Source of the DNA: Liquidambar formosana
Taxonomy: Eukaryota; Streptophyta; Magnoliopsida; Saxifragales; Altingiaceae
NCBI GenBank assembly: GCA_039720395.1
Contig: CM077827.1
Location: 16,913,822 to 16,977,821 of the forward strand
Reading direction: 5' to 3'
Length of the DNA: 64,000 nucleotides
Shown here: positions 39,473 through 50,512 of the stretch, in pieces
How the letters are laid out: each line of letters opens with the position of its first letter
How positions within the stretch are numbered: the stretch's first letter is position 1
The notes under the pieces: model-generated
Seen by the model: the letters and a program-made list of their open reading frames with translations, nothing else
The model's database searches: none
What the model was told of the DNA's origin: nothing
Translations under genes and position numbers: made by a program

Positions 39473-40300
39473 TGACCTTAAAGAGCCATCATAAACCATG
39501 CGCAGCCTAATGATGTCAACTTGAAATTGACGGGGGATGGTAACAGAGCATATTGGGGATCCCTCCACCTAAGGCTGATGCTGCGCATTCTCTTTTGAGA
39601 ATAGAGAAACAAGAGAGAAAGACAAATGTGAAGTCACCTTTAGGGATGGGATGAGATTCACAACCAAAGACAAAACTGGTGAGGTTTCAATTCTGGCGAT
39701 TTAAGTAAAATAATGACTTAAAGGAGTACCGAAAGATATGGACTCTGATAGGCTTCTTTCGTGAGAGAAAGCCATTTTGGACTTTTGTCTGGCTCAAGCT
39801 AGCCAAGAATAATTTGATCCACAGGAAGATTCAGATGCATGATTGCAAGTGGAGATAAGGGGGTGGCCAGAGACCCATTACCATAAATTAATAAGCCAAT
39901 CAAAGAGAGTTCATATCTGTAGAATTGGAGTATTCATACGTTGAATACGAAGGGAACCTAATTTTTGGCATACATACGGCCGGTGAACGAATATGGTGGA
40001 CAGCATTCTACCGGTTGTACCTAGCACATACTGTGCAGTGGAACCAATGAAATAATTCCAAATTCCCAACCAAGTGATCAACCAACTCTTCCAAATAGTT
40101 CTCTTAATATCTCTGACAGTTCAATCTAATCTAAGGTCCATTGATCCTAATCATCTAATGGGTCAAGTTAGGTGCAACCTAACATACAACTGGTACCCCA
40201 AGCTATCTGTATATGCCAACCCAAGTTGGATTTTAAATTTTCAATGTTATAAAAATGAAATAAAAAATTCAAGGAATTAAATTTCTCACCTTCTCTTGTA
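38556..40300. other. Gene-free stretch with a GC-richer island
   Basis: From about 38560 to 39080 base composition is clearly more GC-rich than its surroundings and a 97-codon open frame (38558-38851) is present, but I recognise no protein. A TA then CA microsatellite lies at about 39430-39471. The rest is AT-rich and without recognisable genes. Confidence 0.4.
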
Positions 40301-40374
40301 GTAGGGAGAGAAAATAAAGCAAACTCCAGTCCACTTTCATATTCTCTCCCTCCTTCAGTGGGGTATTAGTGAAT

Positions 40375-42550
40375 TCACAATCTCTCAAGCACAGCACAGA
40401 ATAGGCGTGCTGTAATAATGATCAAAATGCCAAAAATGGACAAAGCCTGCAGAACATGAGAAAATGGATAACATGGAATTAGATGCAAAGTACTCGTGTA
40501 ACTCATCGATCAATTCAAGAAAGAACTCCATTTTGTCACGATAAATTAAAAAACTGAATTATGAACTTTAGTCCGACAAAGCATTAAATCATGAAAAGAG
40601 AGATTAAAAGGGCATTAAAAGAGCATAGAGATGCCGCCATTCTTACATTAGTCCTGGAAGCCGAACTCATCAGTTCGGGAAGATAACCTTGTACTCCAAT
40701 ATTATAAACTGGGACGCCACTAGGATAGAAGAGCCCATAGTTCCTCTCTGACGTAGGACCAGGCTTTAGATTCTCATTGAAAAGTGCAAAAACATAGATG
40801 TTAATTGGCACTGATGGTTTCGCTGGAGTGCCTTGTCTCTCCTGTATCCGGCGCAACAAATTCCCATTATATAATCCTGCATTCTCTGGCGTGGCACCCG
40901 GCTCATCAGAATCCCCCAGAGATGGCCAACCAGTCTCAGAAATCCTAACTTCAATATCCGTATGACCCATTGCTTTGATTGCCGAATAGACAGCATCAAC
41001 TTGAGCATATAACATATTATCATAATTTAGATTTGTATTTGGATCGATTGTCCCTTGGTTAGGCTGGAAAAGCACATAGTCTAATGAAACTTGAGTTGGG
41101 TCATCTTTGTATGCGAAATAAGGATAAGCATTTATGAGGAACGGAGAATTGATCTGAGAATGGAAATTGAGAATCGGTTGGATATATTGGGCAAGATCTG
41201 GCTTAAAAGACCCGGTGGAAGGAGGGAAGGAGGTGGCTAAGATTTGGAGCGAATGAGCGGTTGTGACCATTACTTGTTGCTCTAGTCCCATATTAACAAG
41301 AGCATTATATATGCTTTGCATTGCAGGGAGGAGGTAAGAATTTATTTGAGTGTCACTGCCACCAAGGACCTCGTTTCCTACGATAATGCAGGTGATTTGG
41401 GTTTGGGGAAGGTGGGATTGAACATGCTGTTGAATCCAAGCTTGAGCTGCTTGGGGATCAGTCATATTTAAAAGGTTCCCATTCCCAACTGAAATGATGA
41501 AATCGACATTCGAATTGGAGAAGGCCTGCAAAACATTTGGATCTGCATCATACAGTTTAACACGCGTAATGTTGATAGATGAGAGGAGGACAGCAACGCG
41601 AGAGGGAGACGGGAGATTGTTGGCGATTTGGCCGTAGTTAATTCCAACTCCCAGGCCGAAGATTTGGACAACTGAATCTGAAAACAGAGTAGGTACAGAG
41701 TTAGAATTTAAAAATCAAATTTTTTTTTTTTGAAAAATAAGGTGATTGCTTTCTTTCTCAAAAGGCGGTTTTTGGGGGGGGGGGGGGGCGTGATTGCTTT
41801 GTTTCAAAGAGAAAATTTAATAAAGTTTCCATTGAAAAGTAAAAAGAAAAAAAAAATCTTATAAAGGTAAACATGAAGGTGAATGGGTGTTTGATTAAAA
41901 GAAGAACCTTGCGGTAACATATTTGGCTAAATCTAAGATGCCCATGATTTGAAGAACAATGCCCCAAATCAAAGTTCAAGAATTGCTACATAAGTCAAAA
42001 CCCAATGTGAATCACAGAGAGCTTGAATGAAAAAGATGCACATACATGGTTGCTTCAGGGCATGAAAAACAATTTTTTGAGAGTAAACAGATCTGACAGT
42101 ACTGGGAAAAAAAAAAATTAATTCACATTGACATAAACTCAAAGCTTAATTCATACACCATTCTATTTCATCCCACCTACACACACACACACACCTATTG
42201 TGCTAAACTCATAGTATTTTTGATAGTTCACAAGTCCATAACTCTGAATATACAACATGTCTAAAAAATTTTCAATTTTGTTTCTTTTCTTTTCCTTTAA
42301 CAGTTTCTTCTAGCAACCAAACATATTAATGAGAAACAAGAGAGAGAGGCTTACCCGACAAACAATAACAACAGTAATAAAGAGAGAGAGAGAGAGAGAG
42401 AGAAACAGGGTATATCTATACATATAGGGAGAGAGAGAGAGAGAGGGGGGGGGGGACAGGCATTGGAGAAGAAGAAGAAGCAGAGAACGAACCAGAGAGA
42501 ATGAGAAGGATGAAGAACGCTCGGCGGAACATGACGAAACAGCTAGCCAT
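40375..42550 (-). CDS. Glucan endo-1,3-beta-glucosidase (GH17), GPI-anchored type
   Basis: It hydrolyses beta-1,3-glucan (callose) at the cell surface. Three exons: 42550-42493, 41677-40647 and 40446-40375, giving 386 residues. The phase-1 GT/AG intron of 815 bp and phase-0 intron of 200 bp (donor GTAAGA, acceptor TTCTGCAG) keep the frame. Residues 1-19 form a signal peptide (RRAFFILLILS) and the GH17 barrel starts GVGINYGQIANNLPSP. The acid/base Glu is E122 in VGNEVL and the nucleophile E267 in ISETGWPS. There is no X8 domain. After SSASRTN the tail is hydrophobic (ALSIFGILIII), as for a GPI signal. If intron 2 is retained, the frame ends at 40584 with a different hydrophobic tail (383 residues). 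The start chosen is MASCF; an in-frame ATG upstream would add a non-signal extension. No defect is seen. Confidence 0.93.
42380..42447. repeat. GA microsatellites and G run in GH17 intron 1
   Basis: Two GA/AG runs (42381-42402 and about 42429-42446) and a short poly-G lie within intron 1, near the 5' donor side of the gene. A longer poly-G run (about 41775-41788) lies near its acceptor side. Confidence 0.85.
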
Positions 42551-42626
42551 TACTGATGCGATCTCACCCACCACCACACACTGCCGCCTCTGAATTTTAT
42601 TCTTTGTATCAATGTACGTGTGCATC

Positions 42627-42638
42627 TATATATATATA
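42627..42638 (-). promoter_or_regulatory. Probable TATA box of the GH17 gene
   Basis: A TATATATATA stretch lies about 80 bp upstream of the start codon on the gene's strand, which would allow a 5' UTR of about 50 bases. A simple TA run could be coincidental in this AT-rich DNA. Confidence 0.4.
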
Positions 42639-42639
42639 G

Positions 42640-44689
42640 ATAGTCACATAGACAGGGCAAAAAAATATGTACTCGTATAGTCGTATATAAAGAGAGGGAG
42701 GGGTACGTTGTTTCCTGTTTTTACTCCGCACTTGCCAAAAAACATAACTTACCAAAAGGCTTGCGAGAGGGAAGCCGGGTGGTAAAAGCTCCTTTTAACG
42801 CTGATTTCCATGTACTATTATTATTATTATTTTTTTTTTTGGGTTTTAATAGGTCCAATAATTTTCTCACACGGCTTGATTTTCAGTAACCCTCGTGCTG
42901 GGTGATTTTACTGGCATGGTGTTATCCTAAAGTACCCTTGGATTCTAGTTTAGGACAGATTCTCCCAGATTTCTTTTTCAATTTTGGAAAGGTAAATAAA
43001 TTCTTGAAGTGGGGAGTATAGGTATGACTGGCAGAAGAACCCCTCGCCCGTCGGACCCTTACCTCTCTTTTTTTTATTTTTTTTATTTTTTTTATTTTAA
43101 TTTTTTTAATTTTTAATTTATTATTGGGATTCTACCTTTGGAAAGTCCCATTTTGGAACCACCCTCGATGGGAAGTCTAATAAGCATGAACTGGCTGATT
43201 CTATTACTTGAAACTCCAAATCAAATAACCACTGCCTCCGCCTGCCTGTTGTGGATCCGATTTTCCTTTCTATTTTTTCTATTTTTTATTTTTTATTTTT
43301 TATTTTTTATTTTCTTTGTAGGGGATCTTGCTGGGTGCTTTTTATGTCGTACGAAGTTTAATAATCTAAAGGATCTTTTTTTTTTTTTTTCCTTTTTTTT
43401 ATTATAAAACAAACCGATCATGAAAAACCCTATAAAAACTCTACAAGAAAAAAAAACCTATAAAGTCAATGATTATTGGTCTCCTTTCTTTCTTGAAATG
43501 TTTCGAAATTATTTTCATATTAGAAAAGGCAATAATTTTTCTTATTTTATTTCCAAAAATATCATTTTTCATACGTATTTGATCATGGAATGTTAAAACG
43601 TATATGTTAATATGAAAGCATGCATGATTTCTTTTTTTTAAAAAAAAAAAGTATTTTTTTTTTCAAGGAAAATCAATTAGGAACTGATGGAGTAACAAAA
43701 AGGAAATTGCAAAAATGACTGTCTTTTGTATCATGACGGAAGAAGGAAGAGTAGAAAAAAATAAAAAAATAAAAAAATAAAAAAAAATGAGAAAGAAAGA
43801 AAGAAAGAAAGAAAGTTGGGTACCCAGTCTTTTGTAACCCTAACAAGGTCTATGTCCCCATTACAGGAGTAGGCCGGATTCTCACTGTGGGAGGGTGAAC
43901 TCGAATCTTGAATCGTCCATGATAGCTCGGTCCTGCATTAGATAGTGGGTCTAACCAATTATGATGGTTTAAAATTTGGCTCGACCCTCCAATCATTAAA
44001 TAGGATCTCTACCTTCTTTTTGTTAGATTAGATATCAAAAAATTTAGACTTGGCATCCCATAACCACCACTAGCGCCAAATAGCACTTCTCCTTCCCTTA
44101 TGTCCCCTAGCTATGTGGGTTAGGTTTCGAGTTTGAGTCATAGGTTTGTTAAAATGTTGACATAATGAAATTTTGATTGAGCCTTTTGGATAACCCGGTA
44201 AGAAATCAATTTTCTTTTTCTTTTTTTTCTTTTTATGTTCTTATTTTTATGTTCGGTGGTATCAAGTAAAATACTTATTTATTAAGTGTTTCTATTGGAA
44301 TTCGAATTAGTCCCTTTAAGGATTTGAAGATTAGTGGACAATTTTTCCGCATAAAAATATTACTCCTAGTCTCTATTAAAATTCAAATCCAAATATAATG
44401 TACAAATGCGTACGTTATTTTACCATCCGACCTAAATAGCACATCCACCAACCATGGGCGAGAGAGTTGAGTATTTCAACTTTTTTCAGCTAAATCGCTC
44501 TTTTCAAGAAGGCACTTGAAACGTTTCTTACCTCCTAATTGCTTAACCACTTTTTTGCCCTAACTATAATTGTTTAATTATAGCTCTTGACAAGTTATGC
44601 TATGATTTCTCCATTATATTGTAATAAGAAATTGACTCTATTAAATCTAATGTATATAATTAATGTATGATTTCAGACCAATATATATC
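42640..44689. other. Intergenic, upstream of the GH17 gene
   Basis: No gene is supported. It includes TTTTTATT-type tandem stretches (about 43070-43120 and 43265-43315) and an AAAG run (43794-43815). Confidence 0.45.
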
Positions 44690-46433
44690 CCCTATATGGG
44701 GAGGGTTTCATTAACATCTAGTGTAAGAGTTTTATTTTTACACCTATTTTTAGCCTTAGATCTATTTCAATCTAATGGCCTCATTTATACCCTTTAACTT
44801 GGTATTTGGGTTGGAATCGGGTCAAGTTAACCAAAACCTAGCTTACCTATTCTAACCCATATCCACTGCTTTTTGTCTATTTCTCTCGACTCCAACTTTA
44901 TACGCATCTACCCAGTTCACTGTACAAAGGTTGAATCCTTGAAGGAACATGCCCTAGAAACAAAAGTGACCATAAGTCCACAAACAAATACAGCACCACC
45001 ATGGCTCCATAAGTGAAGAAAGAGAAGAAAATAAAATTCTCCAACCAAAAAGGGGGAAAAAAAAGATGAAACCTTTTACAATAAACCCTCTTTACACCAG
45101 GTTCAATGTACAAGAACAAATAAATTTGGAGCTCAATTTTGTTGCCAATTTTTTATTTTTTATTTTTCTGTAATTTTAAAAGCAATCCAAAGAGCTGAAA
45201 ATTTTGTGAAGTCCCTTGCTATACACCTCTACCATAATCTCAACCGTGGCCATGAATTGAGTTGTCGCAATTAACTTGCAATTTATGCAAGTGACCTACA
45301 CCTCTACCCGTCACAATCATGGCCATGAATTAATTAGTATGGAGGCACTTCATTCTAGATAGGAAATCTTGGGTGGTGAGGGAGTGATGGAAATGGGAGT
45401 TGGAGCATGACAGAGATGTAGAAGTGAGTGCTCCCTATGGCCATGAATCACGACGGAAATACTTTATCCTACTCGCAAAACCCCTGTGCCTATTTATTTA
45501 TTTATTTATTTTTTTCGTTTGCTAAGAAAACTAAGAGAAACAAACAAAAGAAAGGAAAAGAAAAGAACAAGAAAAGAAAAGCAAAAACTAAGACCCACTA
45601 CAAACATCTCTAAAGTAGACTCTCTTCACATCTACTGGTAATCTATCATCTTCCAAAAAACCATAAAAGTCATTGCCAAATGCCCATTTGGCCATCTCAT
45701 GAGTAGCTTCATTGGAACTTCTGCTGATTTTACAAAAAGATGAGGATCTCAGGAACTAATAAGCGATTTTATATCCGAAATGATGATATCATAGAACCAA
45801 GATGAATTTTTAGTGAAGAAAGAACATCATTTATGATGGCTTGAGCATCACCTTCAAAATAAACTAAAATCCAGCCCTATTCACAAACAGCTTTAACAGT
45901 GAGCCTAGCGGCATGAGCTTCTGTAATGTTAGGATCAACAAACCCCTCCTTCTTGGCTGCCCACATTCTTAGGACCATTCCATGGTCGTTTTGTGCAATG
46001 CAAGCTGCATTAGAACCATTTTTTCCCACTGCCGCATCAAAATTTATCTTAATAGATCCAGGTGGAGGTCTATTCTACTCATCAAACAATAAAAGTGCAG
46101 GTGTACCATGGATAGGTGGAGTAGGGACTTTGTTTGCCTCTTTGCCTCATTACATGCTCTTCAGATTTGTACGCTGTAATAAAATGATTAAAATGAGTTT
46201 GGGGCTTGGAATGAGGCAGAGAGACATCTAAGGCATAAAAATGCTTTAATTGATTGGGACGAGTTTTGGGTTTAATTATAACCCGACCCAATTCCAACCT
46301 AAATTTGGAGTACGTTAAAGGTATAAAGTGGGGTTGAAGTAGGGTTGTTGGATTGAAAGAGATTTAAGGCTGTAAAAAGTGTAAAAGTAAAACTCTTACA
46401 TTAGTTGTCAACGAAACCCTCCCATGTATATAT
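44690..46433. mobile_element. Long-TIR element carrying an RNase H-type fragment
   Basis: The two ends are inverted repeats of about 140-170 bp (44690 to about 44830; about 46262-46433). Left reads GGGAGGGTTTCATTAACATC, with GTAAGAGTTTTA further in; the right end is the imperfect reverse complement, including GAAACCCTCCC at its edge. Between them lie about 1.4 kb with a decayed RNase H-type coding fragment and no transposase. The form matches a non-autonomous MULE or foldback element that took up foreign coding sequence. No clean target duplication was found in the TA-rich flanks. Confidence 0.6.
45596..46078 (-). pseudogene. RNase H-type (reverse transcriptase-like) domain fragment
   Basis: The minus-strand translation matches the plant RNase H-like domain often found at the end of LINE polyproteins or as small nuclear genes. 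It contains IKINFDAAVGKNG (first catalytic Asp), ITEAHAARL (catalytic Glu), YFEGDAQAII (Asp) and, after a +1 shift at a T5 run near 45740, NEATHEMAKWAFGND (His region). One in-frame TAG interrupts it at about 45893. It has no start codon of its own in a credible context and lies wholly inside the long-TIR element, so capture or insertion is more likely than a native gene. Confidence 0.75.
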
Positions 46434-46448
46434 ATATATATATATATA

Positions 46449-48203
46449 GGATGATGATTAGGTAAACACGTTGTAGACACCCCATTTTGTCCCTATATTT
46501 GATGATGATTTTCCGATGATGAGGTCCACAATGTTTGCCGTCTACTCGGATCTCTTTTTGCGTGCAAAGCAAGCAAATGGGGATTCAAACGATTAAATTA
46601 GACAGCCAGGGAATGTGGTGCGTATGCATATTTATAATATGCGTACGCATGGTGGTTTCATGCGTACGCATGAATAGCCATGCGTACGCATGATAATACC
46701 ATGCGTACGCATGAGATTCCATTTTCTTCACCTGAATGATGGCCTGCCTCCCACTTCGACCGAAAGTATTGTCGGGGAATGATTTGGCCTTGAATTGGCC
46801 CGACCGTTGAACAAAGGGAGCATGGGGGGATAAAAGAAGATGGGGTTTGAGGTCATGCATGACGACCTCACCCGGGTAATTTTTCCTATAAATAGCAGGA
46901 GCTCCTAGGAGCTTGGAGGTCGGAGGTCAGTGAAGGACTGAGAAGGCAGAGAGGGGGGGAGAAGTCGAACGGGAGGAAATAGATAGAGAAATAATGAGGG
47001 GCAGCATTTTGAGTAACTGCTAGTTATTCTGAGGGTGGGAGAAATGTGGGAAAGGTGAGAGAAATAAACTGAGAGAAAAGAGAGGAAAATATGACAGAGA
47101 GTTAGACCGGTGAGACTGGGAAAAGCTTGTTTTGCGCAACAGGGGAGACGCTGCCGGGTTGACGGTGGACCTGAGGGAAGGATTTAATTTCAATTTGCTT
47201 TATTTCTAAGAGGTACGCAGTATTTATTCATTTATATAATTATGTAGGATGTTTAGAAGTTGATTTATTGTATACACTGTCTATTTTTGGCCAATAATGT
47301 TTTTCGGGAGGTCCAAATCTGCGGAGAAGATGATTTGGTGAAACCATGAGCACTCGCGAAATATCGTGCGTACGCATAATTTTATTATGCATATGCATGG
47401 TATGTGCGTACGCATGGTGAGACCGCGAGTACTCGCGACAGTGCGTTTCTCTTATTTTCATTCTGTTAAGGCTTCTATATTTTGTTATTAAATATTTATG
47501 CTTTATTTATTTATCCTATGCTATTAATCCATCATTCGTGTGTGCCATTTATTTATTGTATGATTAACAGGTGATCCGGATTTTATTAAAATATTAAATA
47601 TGGTCAATGAATACAAGAATGAGAGCCGGTTTATTACCGGGCATTGTTGGGTGCCTAACACCTTCCCAACATGTACCCTAGCTACGAACCCATCTCTGGT
47701 CAATAAAATTGGTCCTGGACCCTTCCAGGTGGCGACTCTCATTTGCATGCTAATCCTAAATGGATTAGCACCATCAGAATGCAGAAAAGCAGGTAAATAC
47801 AGGAGAATTGGGGAACGAGCGAGCACGCGTGGCGGCGGTGAAAAGGTCGGTGCGACCACACACGTGCTGATATAACTTATATCAGCATCCGCATTAAGAG
47901 TTATACGTTGTGCATTAATGGGAAATGAAGTACATTAGACCAATACAAGGAATACAATCCCCAATGTATAGTGCTGATATAAGTTATATTAACACGAGTT
48001 GATGGAAATATAACCATATATATATATGTAGGATGATGATCAGGTAAGCACGTACTGATATAACTTATATCAACACTCACATTGGGTGTTGTACCTTGTG
48101 CATTAGTGGGAGATGAGATACAATGGACCAATGCAAGGGGTACAACCCCCAATGCATGGTGCTGATATAAGTTATATCAACACAAACTGATGGGAACATA
48201 ACC

Positions 48204-48236
<33 letters not shown>

Positions 48237-48550
48237 GAGAGAGAGAGAGAGGATGATGATCAGGTAAGCACGTGTTAATATAACTTATATCAACACCCAC
48301 ATTGGGTATTGTACTTTGTGCATTAGTGGAAGATGAGGTACATTAAACCAATGCAAGGGGTACAACCATATTTATACATATATATATACAATCCCTATGT
48401 GCTCACTTAAGTTATATCAACACTATGCGTTAGGGGTTGTACCTTACGTATTGGCCTAACGTACTCTATAACCCATTAATATATGCGGTACAATTCCCAA
48501 TGCAGTAATTGATATAACTTATATTAGCATATGCTCACCTGATCTTCACC

Positions 48551-48553
<3 letters not shown>
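46449..48553. repeat. Tandem array of hairpin-forming units, split by a solo LTR
   Basis: Units begin GGATGATGATCAGGTAAGCA at 46449 (split; resumes at 47861), 48031 and 48251, with an inverted partial unit at about 48390-48553. Each unit carries the palindrome TGATATAACTTATATCA near one end and its partner TGATATAAGTTATATCA near the other. Between them are inverted arms built on ATTGGGTGTTGTACC and GGTACAACCCCCAAT. Units are joined by TA-rich runs, and the period of complete units is about 220 bp. A related diverged stretch lies at about 57150-57370. Confidence 0.8.
46472..47860 (+). mobile_element. Gypsy-like solo LTR inside the first hairpin unit
   Basis: It starts TGTAGACACCCCATTTTG, ends in CA, is 1389 bp long, and has a perfect 5-bp target duplication CACGT (46467-46471 and 47861-47865). 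The empty site can be read in the neighbouring unit at about 48052 (AGCACGTACTGATATAAC). GGTGGCGACTCTC near 47731 is typical of plant gypsy LTRs. There is no PBS or coding region, so this is a solo LTR. It carries many copies of the palindrome ATGCGTACGCAT. Confidence 0.85.

Positions 48554-48608
<55 letters not shown>
48549..48608. repeat. TA dinucleotide run
   Basis: Nearly 60 bp of uninterrupted TA repeats separate the hairpin-unit array from the foldback element. Confidence 0.95.
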
Positions 48609-48611
<3 letters not shown>

Positions 48612-48633
48612 TGTGTTTATTATATATAAGGGT

Positions 48634-49055
48634 CAAGCTATTGCCAGTGAAAGTAATCTAAGCCCCCCACTTAGTTTATATTTTTTAATGTTTTATGAAA
48701 AATTTAAAAGGTTTCTACGAAAACTAGTCACATAACCCACTAGAAAATATTATTCCGAACAATTTTGTAGAGAAAGTTTTTTCAAAATCAGTCGTTTAAG
48801 TGGAGTTTTTGATCATTTTTCATGATATTTTTTTGTAAAAATGAAACATAAATTGTAAATATGGCCAAAAACCCCACTTAAACAACAGATTTTGAAAAAA
48901 ATTTATTCTGCAAAGTTGTTTGGAATGATTTTTTTCTAGTAGAGCACATGACTAGTTGTTATAAAAATCTTCTATATTTTTTATTTAAAAAAAATGTAAA
49001 CTAAATGGGAACTTAAAGTACTTCAATTTATGTGGTGGCAAATTAGCAACAGCCT
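48634..49055. repeat. Foldback (long inverted repeat) of about 420 bp
   Basis: The left arm (about 48634-48830) and right arm (about 48870-49055) are imperfect reverse complements for nearly 190 bp. For example, GTCGTTTAAGTGGAGTTTTT pairs with the inverse of AAAAACCCCACTTAAACAAC, and AACTAGTCACATAACCCACT pairs with the inverse of AGAGCACATGACTAGTTG. There is no reading frame. A transcript would fold into one long hairpin. Confidence 0.8.
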
Positions 49056-49062
49056 CCCACTT

Positions 49063-50512
49063 CGTCCACCACCACCATCTCCTACACCAGTACTCACCAC
49101 GTACCGTCCACCATCACCTAACCTTTGAATTTATCCTCTCCTCTCTCTCCTTCTCTCTCACCACCTCTCTCTCTCTCTCTCTCACACACACACCACACAC
49201 TTGTAACTCACTCACCCCATCTTCACCACTCCCTACAGTCCCTACACCATCTCCGGCCACAACCTCCACCATCATTAACATTCACCCCACCATCATTATC
49301 AATTTAACATATTAATTTTTATTTCTAATTCTTCATCACCTATTGCTTGCCACAATCAATTTTGTGTTTGCTGGATTTATTTCTGAGAACTGCTAGTATT
49401 CAAATAATGAATTGTAGTAGATTCCCCTCTAAGTTTAAGCCAATGCAGACCTTTTCATTCGTTTGTCTGTATGAGAGTTATTTTGCAAGATGTGATAACT
49501 CTCATGCGTGAGATGACGCGATAATATTTGTCTCTACACCCCGACGTGAAGGAACCAGCCGAGCTCCATCTGACCCCAATTTTATTTCGTACCATGTGTC
49601 ATAAATAATTTAACAAAATGAAATCACAGATGCAAAAAAGTGGATATGTGGTCATAGAGGAACACATGGGTATATATCCAAATATTTATAAATTCGTGGA
49701 TTAATTGATGTAGACACATGAAGATGTATTCATAATTATGCAAACATCAAATGCATGTGCGGTTGCACATAACGACACAATCAATTAATACTCTTTAATT
49801 ATTTCGATAGATAATGGAATATGAGTGGAGGTGAGTGAGGAGATTCCTCATCACTATTGTGGAGGCAAGTGTTGTATTAAAGTTTTCATTAAACTAGCTT
49901 TAAAACAACTATTCTTGGGCTCACCTACGTAACAAATGTCACATTAATTGGACAAGTAAATTTAGGTAAAAGGGTTCAACCCTTTAACATTTTCCTATCT
50001 TTTTTTTTTTTTTTTTTTTTGACATTCAATACAATTAACTTTTATCCTCAACCTCCTAATATCAACAAATAGAGAAAAAACTGATATATAACGGTGATAC
50101 GACTGATGTGGTACCACAAGCTAATGGAAGTGCATGGATTAAAATGGGATTGTCAGAGTATTTTTTAGTCCCACAATCCTAATTTACTTTCCTAGCTCTC
50201 ATTAGCCTAACACAGCCACCACGTGACCGTTTTTCTAGTTACATAAAAGACTCACTCCAACAAATAGGTATCAATTGTTTTTCATAAACTTAAACTCAAG
50301 ATCACTCACTCAATAAGTGAGAAGAATGCTATTAAGCAGTCATACCATTAACATGCATGTGTAAGTTGTAAATTTTTTTTTTTTTAAAAAAAAGTTTTTT
50401 TTTTTCCTTTAAGTATTTTATTTTCATCTCTTATCCAAATTATGTAACATTAGGTTTTTATTTTCCTAGTATAATAATTTTTTTCTTTTTTGAGTTAGAT
50501 ATTGTTATCTAA
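49063..50512. other. Intergenic sequence
   Basis: No gene is visible. The left part (about 49060-49270) is rich in CACCA and CT repeats; a poly-T run lies at 50000-50020. Confidence 0.45.

Noticed and set aside
40766..41671. Other minus-strand open frames overlapping the GH17 gene
   Set aside because: They lie in alternative frames of exon 2; the GH17 frame holds both catalytic motifs.
46615..46715. Possible CRISPR-like array from regularly spaced ATGCGTACGCAT words
   Set aside because: The host is a plant, the words are 12-bp palindromes with spacers of only about 8 bp, and they lie within an LTR.
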